From DASQPA01 sp035644215 (GTDB lineage: Bacteria > Acidobacteriota > Thermoanaerobaculia > Multivoradales > UBA5704): DNA of 12,513 nucleotides. The translations under genes and the position numbers were made by a program. Below the pieces are notes generated by a model. It ran no database searches, was not told the DNA's origin, and saw only the letters and a program-made list of their open reading frames with translations. Below are positions 7,441 to 12,513 of the stretch, piece by piece. The stretch's first letter is position 1, and every line of letters begins with the position of its first letter. The DNA lies in assembly GCA_035644215.1 (NCBI GenBank), contig DASQPA010000410.1, positions 1 to 12,513 on the forward strand. Reading direction: 5' to 3'.

Positions 7441-8031
7441 ATGAAGAACGCGGCGAGCCTGGAACCGATGCCCCTCGAACAGGATCTGAGGATCTCCAAG
7501 GTGGTCCAGCGGGAGCAGTCCCGGCTGCGCAACTTCATTCGCCGGCGGGTGCCCGATCCGCGAGACGTGGAGGACGTCCTCCAGGACGTCTTCTTCGAGC
7601 TGGTGGAAGCCAACCGCCTGCTGATGCCGATCGAGCACGTCACCGGCTGGCTGTTTCGGGTGGCGCGCAATCGCATCACCGACCTCTTCCGCAAGAAGAA
7701 GCCGGAGAGCTGGAGCGAAACCGCCGCCGCCATCGCCGACGAGGACGAGGAGATGCTGCGGCTGGAAGACCTGCTGCCCTCACCCGACGCCGGACCGGAG
7801 GCGCTCTTCGCCCGCAACGTGCTTCTGGCGGAGCTCGAGTCGGCGGTCGACGAGTTGCCGGAAGAGCAGCGTGAGGTGTTCGTGGCGCACGAATTGGAAG
7901 GGCGCAGCTTCAAGGAAATGGCCGCCGAGAGCGGCGTCAGCGTGAACACGCTGCTCTCCCGCAAACGCTATGCGGTGCTGCATCTGCGCGAACGACTGCA
8001 AAGGATCTACGACGAATCGACGAAAGCATGA
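7441..8031 (+). CDS. ECF-type RNA polymerase sigma factor
   Basis: This encodes 196 residues. An in-frame TAG lies directly before ATG 7441, so the start is either there or at the Met at residue 10. Neither has a clear Shine-Dalgarno box. The sigma-2 region covers about 22-90, with DVEDVLQDVFFELV (42-55, core RNA polymerase binding) and TGWLFRVARNRITDLFRKKK (68-87, -10 recognition). A linker of about 40 acidic residues follows. Sigma-4 covers about 130-188, with a helix-turn-helix at FKEMAAESGVSVNTLLSRKR (157-176). There is no sigma-1 or sigma-3, as in the extracytoplasmic-function group. The gene 13 bp downstream encodes a small membrane protein and is the natural candidate for its partner; no classical anti-sigma (ASD/ZAS) gene is seen. 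The regulon is unknown. Confidence 0.92.
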   Translation: MKNAASLEPMPLEQDLRISKVVQREQSRLRNFIRRRVPDPRDVEDVLQDVFFELVEANRLLMPIEHVTGWLFRVARNRITDLFRKKKPESWSETAAAIADEDEEMLRLEDLLPSPDAGPEALFARNVLLAELESAVDELPEEQREVFVAHELEGRSFKEMAAESGVSVNTLLSRKRYAVLHLRERLQRIYDESTKA

Positions 8032-8044
8032 GGGAGTAAAAAAC

Positions 8045-8383
8045 ATGAGAAAGAAATGGATTTTCGTGGTGCCGGCGGCGATCGCCGGGATCCTGCTGTT
8101 CACCTTCCTCGGCGGCGGGGTCGTGCGGCTCCTCTGGAACTGGCTGCTGCCGGCGATTTTCGGTTGGCGCGAGATTACCTTCTGGCAGGCGGTGGGCCTC
8201 TTGGCGCTCTGCCGAATCCTCTTCGGTGGATTGGGGCGCCACGGATACGGTCGCTCCAATTTCCGCCGTCGCATGGCCGAGCGCTGGGAGCGCATGACCC
8301 CGGAGGAGCGGGAACGATTCCACCAAGGCATGCGCGGACGTTGCGGCTTCGGCCCCTCCCCCAGCGAAAGCCAGGAGAGCTGA
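8045..8383 (+). CDS. Small two-helix membrane protein, possible regulator of the sigma factor
   Basis: This encodes 112 residues from ATG 8045, with GGGAG upstream, 13 bp after the sigma-factor stop. A longer in-frame reading from 7970 would overlap the sigma gene and lacks support. Two hydrophobic segments (about 6-23 and 45-63) are joined by a Trp-rich link (LLWNWLLPAIFGW). The tail from about 72 is strongly basic then charged and amphipathic (FRRRMAERWERMTPEERERF) and ends in GMRGRCGFG. Close spacing to the sigma factor suggests an operon and a role as a membrane-bound regulator or sensor. It lacks the Cys/His zinc motif of ZAS anti-sigma factors, so this is inference from position only. 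I do not recognise a named family. Confidence 0.75.
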   Translation: MRKKWIFVVPAAIAGILLFTFLGGGVVRLLWNWLLPAIFGWREITFWQAVGLLALCRILFGGLGRHGYGRSNFRRRMAERWERMTPEERERFHQGMRGRCGFGPSPSESQES

Positions 8384-8398
8384 CGCCGGGAGGCCGCT

Positions 8399-9910
8399 TC
8401 AGCCCACCCGGATGGACAGCGCGTGGTGGAACACGTTCCGCGGGTCCCACCGCGCCTTGATCCGCTCCAGGCGTGGGTAGTTCTCCTGGTAGTACAAGGT
8501 GGGCCAGGGCACGCCGGAAGTGTTCAGGGCAGGGTCCGCGAGGTCGGTGTCGGGATGATTGATGAGCGCTCCATCGTACGCCTCTCCCGGCACCGGCACG
8601 CCCCCGCTCTCCGCGAACAGGTCCCGATAGAACGCCCGCACCCAGGCCAGGTTCTTCGCCTCTTCCTGGGGATCGAGCCAGCCGGTGGTGCAGGCGATGT
8701 CGAGAATCGCATCGCGCTGGACGGCGGCGGTCGCCTCGCGCGCGACGGTATGGATGCGCCCGCCATAGGTGGCGAGCCCCAGCATCCCGCCCATGACGTC
8801 GTGGTCGGTGCGGGTCAGGTAGTCGTAGGCGACGTCGATCTGGCGATCGGTGAACCGCTTTTTGAGCAGCGCGTCCTTCACCTTGGCGCTCACCCCGCCC
8901 GGCGGCGCGGCGAACAGATCGGGCAGCGGGTTGAGGGCGAATTCGAGCCAGGACATCTCTGACATCTCTCGCTGGATCGGCGGGCCGATCCAGTCCCCCA
9001 GCACCCTCAGATGGTCCTCCATCAGCTGCTTGGCGGTGGCGCCCGCCGTGCTCACCCCGCGGACCAGGATCTTCCCGAACTGCTGGCGATGGATCTCCAG
9101 GAGAGTCCAGAGCGAGGCATAGGGGGAATCGACGGCGCTGTTTTGCTCGCACCAGGTGCCGTGATTCCTCAACAATCGCAGGAAGGAGGGCCGGTCGAAG
9201 TCGCTCCAGCTCCATTCCACCCGGAAGGTCGTGATCGACTCCGGCGCACGGGGCAGCAGCCGGGCGGGATCGTCGCCGGAGGCGCCGGGCGAGCGGAACC
9301 AGTACCGGGTGACGATGCCGAAGTTGCCGCCACCCCCGCCGGTATGCGCCCACCAGAGGTCGCGATGCGGGTCGGACGGCTCCCGGCTCGCCACCACGCC
9401 GCTCGCCCGGCCGCTCTCATCCACCGTGACCACCTCGACGGCATAGAGATAATCGGCCGCGAGGCCCAACTGGCGGCAGAGAAAGCCGAAGGCGCCGCCG
9501 ACCACATGCCCGCCCATGCCGATCGCCGGAGACTCGCCGAGCGGGATCACCACTCCCCAGGTCTCGAACAGCGCCTGGAACGTCTCGCCCACCGTGGCGC
9601 CGGCCTCGACGGCCACGGCGCCTTTTTCCGCGTCGTAGTAGACGCGCTTCATGGGTGAGATGTCGAGGATCACCCGCACCGCGGGATCGGAGACGAATCC
9701 CTCCAGGCAGTGTCCGCCGCTCGTGACGACGAGGCGCCGGCCCTCCCGCACCGCCTCCTCGGCCGCCGAGACCACCTGCTCGGTCGAGTGGACGAGTCGG
9801 ACGTAATCCGGGCTCGCGATGAACCGCTTGTTGAAACGCTTCTCGACCACCGCACGATACCGCGGATCGTCGGGGCCGATTGCGTCGAAACTCTTCTCGG
9901 TCTTACTCAT
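8399..9910 (-). CDS. FAD-linked oxidase of the berberine bridge enzyme type
   Basis: This encodes 503 residues and starts at ATG 9910, overlapping the end of the upstream membrane-protein gene in ATGAGTAA (8 bp). The N-terminal FAD-binding domain of the p-cresol methylhydroxylase/vanillyl-alcohol-oxidase fold covers about 35-210. It includes VTSGGHCLEGF (62-72), where His67 matches the family's covalent 8-alpha-histidyl FAD site, and AIGMGGHVVGGAFGF (129-143). The substrate domain follows, then a C-terminal BBE segment with YYQENYPRLERIKARWDP and NVFHH. The second flavin-linking Cys usual in bicovalent members, just before GGH, is not there (the site reads PLGESPAIG); a Cys occurs later at 145 (FLCRQLG). 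These enzymes oxidise alcohols, sugars or natural-product scaffolds with O2. The P450 in the same operon suggests a shared oxidative pathway. There is no signal peptide. The substrate is unknown. Confidence 0.92.
   Translation of the reverse strand: MSKTEKSFDAIGPDDPRYRAVVEKRFNKRFIASPDYVRLVHSTEQVVSAAEEAVREGRRLVVTSGGHCLEGFVSDPAVRVILDISPMKRVYYDAEKGAVAVEAGATVGETFQALFETWGVVIPLGESPAIGMGGHVVGGAFGFLCRQLGLAADYLYAVEVVTVDESGRASGVVASREPSDPHRDLWWAHTGGGGGNFGIVTRYWFRSPGASGDDPARLLPRAPESITTFRVEWSWSDFDRPSFLRLLRNHGTWCEQNSAVDSPYASLWTLLEIHRQQFGKILVRGVSTAGATAKQLMEDHLRVLGDWIGPPIQREMSEMSWLEFALNPLPDLFAAPPGGVSAKVKDALLKKRFTDRQIDVAYDYLTRTDHDVMGGMLGLATYGGRIHTVAREATAAVQRDAILDIACTTGWLDPQEEAKNLAWVRAFYRDLFAESGGVPVPGEAYDGALINHPDTDLADPALNTSGVPWPTLYYQENYPRLERIKARWDPRNVFHHALSIRVG
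9844..9879 (-). repeat. Direct repeat shared with the neighbouring membrane-protein gene (copy in oxidase gene)
   Basis: This 36-bp stretch near the 5' end of the oxidase gene matches 10295-10330 at 32 of 36 positions in the same orientation and reading frame. Both encode GPDDPRY followed by (R/H)AVV. Flanking DNA is not alike. Confidence 0.85.
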
Positions 9911-10379
9911 CTGACTTTATCCCGGCAACGAAAGCAACCACAAACGCCGGCACCCCGGTCACCGCCGGAAACACGACGAGCGCCAAGGGCGCGAGCGGGC
10001 TCTGGTGGCTTGCAGCACTCCAATGCGCATGAACGTTCACCCAGACGGCAAGAGCGAAGGCCCCCAAGGCGACCGCCACCGAGACGTGCAAGGCTGCTCG
10101 CACAGGCGAGCTCCGCAGCCGAAAATGCTCGTACCCCAGGTGAGCCGCGAACGCCACGGCGCAGACCAACCAGGCGGCCAGCCGCCAGGTGACACGCATC
10201 GCGTTGGAGGCAGAGGGATTGGCGAGCGCCGCGAATAGGATGCCCACGACGGGGTACACGATGGCAAAGAATATTGCGCTCCGGAGCCATCCGACGACTA
10301 CCGCGTGATACCGCGGGTCGTCGGGGCCGAGGCGCAGGGATTCGATCTGCGGGTCGTCGGTCGTGGGTGGTGTCGACAT
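9903..10379 (-). CDS. Four-helix membrane protein with the oxidase N-terminal motif
   Basis: This encodes 158 residues from ATG 10379, behind GAGGAGGAG. A soluble N-terminus of about 30 residues contains GPDDPRYHAVV (18-28), nearly the same as GPDDPRYRAVV at residues 12-22 of the FAD oxidase encoded next. Four hydrophobic helices follow (about 33-52, 64-84, 96-116 and 129-153). Histidines lie at helix ends (H80, H85, H117, H119), which could suit a haem or metal, but this is speculative. The stop overlaps the oxidase start (ATGAGTAA), implying coupled translation. The P450 gene ends 35 bp upstream, so the three genes form one operon. A likely job is membrane anchor or electron-transfer partner for the oxidase or P450. 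I recognise no named family. Confidence 0.8.
   Translation of the reverse strand: MSTPPTTDDPQIESLRLGPDDPRYHAVVVGWLRSAIFFAIVYPVVGILFAALANPSASNAMRVTWRLAAWLVCAVAFAAHLGYEHFRLRSSPVRAALHVSVAVALGAFALAVWVNVHAHWSAASHQSPLAPLALVVFPAVTGVPAFVVAFVAGIKSDE
10295..10330 (-). repeat. Direct repeat shared with the FAD-oxidase gene (copy in membrane-protein gene)
   Basis: This is the partner of 9844-9879, with 32 of 36 bases identical, in frame and encoding GPDDPRYHAVV. The motif resembles the normal N-terminal opening of this oxidase family (PDDPRY followed by a short helix), so the oxidase is the likely source and this gene the recipient. Confidence 0.85.
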
Positions 10380-10414
10380 CGTCTCCTCCTCGGACCCATG
10401 CTATCAGGGCTCGT

Positions 10415-11599
10415 CTACCCGAAGATCGGCACCCGGGTGTTGGCGGAGGGGCGATAGGTCACGGTCCCGGCCAGGCGCTCGGGATCGACACCGGCCGCGA
10501 GGAGCGCCTCGACACCTGCCCGGGCGATGGTCGTCGCCAGCACTTCACCGGGGCAGGCGTGGGCACCGAAGCCGAAGGTGAAGGACCGGCGGTTCTGCCG
10601 GGCGGCGTCGAAGCGCTCCGGGGCGGGATTGACCGCCGGATCCCGGTTGGCGGCGGCGAGGACGACGAGGATGGCGTCGCCCTCCCCCATCTCCTGGCCC
10701 GCGACGCTCCCCGAGCCGGCAAGGAAACGGCGGGTGTTCTGGACCGGTGGGTCCCAGCGCTGGACCTCCTCGACGACGCCGGGACGGAGGCGAGGGCCGC
10801 CGGCCGGATCCAGGAGATCGCGGTGCCTGGCCAGGGCGAGCAGGGTATTGCCGACGAGGCCGGCCGTCGCCTCGTACGCCTGGGAGAGGAAACCGACCGC
10901 GTTGGCCACGATGGCCGGGAGGTCGGGGCGACCCAGGCGATCGGCCTCCTGTACCAGAGACGGAAGGAGAGCCTCGGTATCCCCAGGGGCGTGGAGGGAG
11001 CGGAACAGCTCCAGCAGCTGCCCTGCCGCCGCTGCGCCCTGCTCGATCTCGCCGGGACGGGCAGCCGGGGCGAAGCAGCGCACGAGGTCGCCCGTCCACT
11101 GGACGGTCTCCTCCAGCCGGTCGGGCGGTACGCCAAGCCGGCTGGCCACGACATGGACCGGCAGAGCGAAAGTGAAGCGGGTGACGGCGCCAGGATCGCC
11201 CTCGGGGTCGATCGTCGCCGCCAGGTGGCGCGCCCAGTGCCGGCTCTCCACCTCGACCGCGGGGCCGGCGATCGCCCCCAGGGTCGTCGAGATCGCAGCT
11301 TTCAACGGACAGCGGTCCCGGCCGTCGGTCATCCGCACCAGGTGGCGGAAGATCTCGCCGGCGGGGGTGTCGAGGAGCGCCCGGGGGACCGGCTCCGCCG
11401 GCGGCCGGACTCGGCAGAGCTCGCTGGTCAGGGCCGCGGTCACCGCCGCCGCGCCGGCCGCCACCCAGAGACCCGAGGCGACATCGCGGTGGAGCGGCGC
11501 CTCCGCCACCAGGTGCATGTAATAAGGATAGGGGTCGGGGTGGGTGACCGCGGCGATCGGGTCGGGCGGGAACGCCGCAAGGTTTCCATCGGGGCTCAT
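10415..11599 (-). CDS. Cytochrome P450, class I bacterial type
   Basis: This encodes 394 residues from ATG 11599; the ribosome binding site is weak. The haem-binding loop is FTFGFGAHACPG (340-351) with the Cys349 thiolate ligand. The K-helix ExxR motif is Glu278-Arg281 (EEVQR), followed by WDPPVQNTRR. The I-helix reads AYEATAGL (241-248): the acid/Thr pair for O2 activation is Glu243 and Thr245, a variant of the usual AGxDT seen in some soluble bacterial P450s. There is no N-terminal membrane anchor, so the protein is cytosolic and needs separate ferredoxin and reductase partners, which are not encoded in this window. It heads an operon with a membrane protein and an FAD oxidase, which suggests successive oxidations of one substrate, perhaps a lipid or secondary metabolite. 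The substrate cannot be told from the sequence. Confidence 0.95.
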   Translation of the reverse strand: MSPDGNLAAFPPDPIAAVTHPDPYPYYMHLVAEAPLHRDVASGLWVAAGAAAVTAALTSELCRVRPPAEPVPRALLDTPAGEIFRHLVRMTDGRDRCPLKAAISTTLGAIAGPAVEVESRHWARHLAATIDPEGDPGAVTRFTFALPVHVVASRLGVPPDRLEETVQWTGDLVRCFAPAARPGEIEQGAAAAGQLLELFRSLHAPGDTEALLPSLVQEADRLGRPDLPAIVANAVGFLSQAYEATAGLVGNTLLALARHRDLLDPAGGPRLRPGVVEEVQRWDPPVQNTRRFLAGSGSVAGQEMGEGDAILVVLAAANRDPAVNPAPERFDAARQNRRSFTFGFGAHACPGEVLATTIARAGVEALLAAGVDPERLAGTVTYRPSANTRVPIFG

Positions 11600-11653
11600 G
11601 ATCGGCCTATGCTACCAAGGAAGGCCGTGGACGGCAGCCAAAGGGTCTTCCGG

Positions 11654-11926
11654 GGCTCGAAACCGCCCTGGACTGCCGCCCAAGGACCTCCGAACCCCTC
11701 CAAATCCATTTCGCGCGGCCCGAAATGCATTTTGGGCGGCGCAAAATCGATTTCGAGTGGCTCGAAATGCATTTAGGGTGGCTCGAAATCGATTCCGAGC
11801 GACTCGAAATGCATTTCGCCGGGCTCGAAATTCATTTCGGGTGACTCGAAATACATTTGGAGCGGCTCGAAATGCATTTCGGGTGGCGCAAAATCGATTT
11901 GGCGTGACTCGCAAGGCATTTCGAGC
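11654..11926. repeat. Array of 21-bp tandem repeats with palindromic cores
   Basis: Eleven clear units lie in strict 21-bp phase from 11696 to 11926. Two degraded in-phase units precede them; the one at 11654 keeps GGCTCGAAA. The core is CGAAATGCATTTCG, a perfect 14-bp dyad, and flanks are mainly GG(C/T) rich. The central six bases per unit, in order, are ATCCAT, ATGCAT, ATCGAT, ATGCAT, ATCGAT, ATGCAT, ATTCAT, ATACAT, ATGCAT, ATCGAT and AGGCAT. Seven of the eleven are self-complementary, with ATGCAT and ATCGAT differing by two compensating changes. A period of 21 bp is about two helical turns, so dyads face the same side of the DNA. Each unit encodes a heptapeptide like ARNAFRV on either strand. 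It could be an operator array, a minisatellite or a low-complexity gene. Confidence 0.9.
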
Positions 11927-12049
11927 CACCCCGCACGTCTCTGGAGGACCGCGCAACGGGCCGCGGGTCGCGGGCTCCCGGTTTCCGGTGGCTCACCGCG
12001 TATTTCAGCTCTACTCAAATAGAGCCCGGGGCACTGGGATCTCCCGCAG

Positions 12050-12078
12050 TTGTATCCTCCCCGGGGTGGAGATATCGT
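12050..12078 (+). promoter_or_regulatory. Weak promoter-like pair before the xdhC-like gene
   Basis: TTGTAT (12050-12055) and TATCGT (12073-12078) are 17 bp apart, 20 bases before the ATG. Matches to consensus are only three and four of six. The spacer contains the palindrome CCCCGGGG (12059-12066). Confidence 0.25.
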
Positions 12079-12097
12079 AGCCCAGGGACGGGAGGGT

Positions 12098-12513
12098 ATG
12101 AACCACTGGAAAGAGACCGCGGAGATCCTCTCGCGGCTCGCCGAGCTGGCGGCGACCGGGGGGAAGGCCGCGCTCGCCACGGTGGCCAGCATCTCCGGCT
12201 CCGCCTACCGCCGGCCGGGGGCCAAGTTCCTCATCGAACAGACGGGGGGCACTATGGGCAGCGTCAGCGGTGGCTGCCTGGAGGCCGACGTGCGCGACGT
12301 GGCCATGGCCGTCGTCGCTTCGGGACAACCTTCGCTGCGACACTACAGCACCGGCGGGGACGACGACGTCGTCTGGGGCCTCGGGCTGGGCTGCAACGGC
12401 ATGGTGGACGTCTTCGTGCAGCCGGCCACCGCGGGGCCGCTGGCCGAGCTGGCCGGCCGCCTGCGCGAGCTCCTGTTGGGCGACACCCCCTTCGCTCTCG
12501 CCACCGTGGTCGA
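12098..12513 (+). CDS. xdhC: XdhC/CoxI-family protein, N-terminal part (3' end cut by window edge)
   Basis: This encodes 138 complete codons from ATG 12098. A GGGAGGG box lies very close to the ATG (about 2 bases), so initiation strength is uncertain. N-terminal XdhC/CoxI motifs are plain: ALATVASISGSAYRRPGAKF (25-44), GSVSGGCLEADV (54-65) and WGLGLGCNGMVDVF (93-106). The conserved Cys60 lies in GGCLE. Family members bind molybdenum cofactor, promote its sulfuration and deliver it to xanthine dehydrogenase or CO-dehydrogenase-type molybdoenzymes. A C-terminal Rossmann domain is expected beyond the window. The matching molybdoenzyme genes are not seen and may follow to the right. The exact client (XdhC or CoxI role) is not decided by this fragment, so the symbol is approximate. 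Confidence 0.92.
   Translation, partial: MNHWKETAEILSRLAELAATGGKAALATVASISGSAYRRPGAKFLIEQTGGTMGSVSGGCLEADVRDVAMAVVASGQPSLRHYSTGGDDDVVWGLGLGCNGMVDVFVQPATAGPLAELAGRLRELLLGDTPFALATVV

Larger units (their letters stand above)
11600..12097. other. Divergent intergenic region, about 500 bp, between P450 and xdhC-like genes
   Basis: Most of the left half is the 21-bp repeat array (11654-11926), starting 55 bp before the P450 start codon. To its right are a GC-rich stretch, a hairpin GCTCTA-CTCAAA-TAGAGC (12008-12025) and a weak promoter-like pair before the xdhC-like gene. Open frames on both strands cross the array, but they reflect stop-free repeat units. I see no conventional gene. Confidence 0.7.

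Noticed and set aside
8384..8398. Bidirectional terminator between the convergent membrane-protein and FAD-oxidase genes
   Set aside because: Only 15 bases separate the stops, and no good stem followed by a T-run is seen on either strand.
11654..11926. CRISPR array
   Set aside because: The 21-bp units are directly adjacent with no unique spacers, and no cas genes are in the window.
12008..12025. Hairpin GCTCTA-CTCAAA-TAGAGC as a terminator
   Set aside because: There is no T-run and no gene ends upstream of it on either strand; it may be a regulatory dyad or chance.

Overview
The window is GC-rich bacterial DNA with tightly packed genes. The organism looks Gram-negative and didermal: it encodes a small outer-membrane beta-barrel protein ending in Phe, and several Sec-type signal peptides. 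From memory, the tandem secreted family sharing the motif ATLLLPYFEVDL recalls uncharacterised proteins of Acidobacteriota (Thermoanaerobaculia or Holophagae-like). No search was possible, so this placement is an inference. There are no rRNA, tRNA, IS or phage genes and no CRISPR array.

Layout. (1) Positions 1-3575, minus strand: three tandem paralogues of an uncharacterised secreted, cysteine-containing protein. The last is cut by the window edge. Each has its own ribosome binding site and promoter-like elements. The upstream copy (2295-3575) ends in a strong intrinsic terminator, so the copies look independently transcribed. (2) 3751-4296, minus: an outer-membrane beta-barrel protein followed by a clear hairpin. 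(3) 4481-4576: an inverted repeat built from degenerate 10-bp units, just downstream of typA. (4) 4586-6394, minus: typA/bipA, a ribosome-associated GTPase, which is housekeeping. (5) 6532-7195, plus: a VapB/VapC-type toxin-antitoxin pair with overlapping reading frames. (6) 7441-8383, plus: an ECF-type sigma factor and a small two-helix membrane protein 13 bp behind it, a candidate for its regulator. (7) 8399-11599, minus: a three-gene operon of cytochrome P450, four-helix membrane protein and berberine-bridge-type FAD oxidase. The last two genes overlap by 8 bp and share a 36-bp near-identical segment encoding GPDDPRY. (8) 11654-11926: an array of 21-bp repeats with palindromic cores in the divergent region between the P450 and the next gene. 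(9) 12098 to the end, plus: the start of an XdhC/CoxI-family gene for molybdenum-cofactor enzyme maturation.

Two parts are most likely to hold something undescribed. The first is the 21-bp palindromic array, where paired changes keep the dyad intact (AAATGCATTT alternating with AAATCGATTT). The second is the P450/membrane protein/FAD-oxidase operon, where the membrane protein carries the N-terminal signature of the oxidase. The triplicated secreted family and the sigma-factor pair are further uncharacterised modules.
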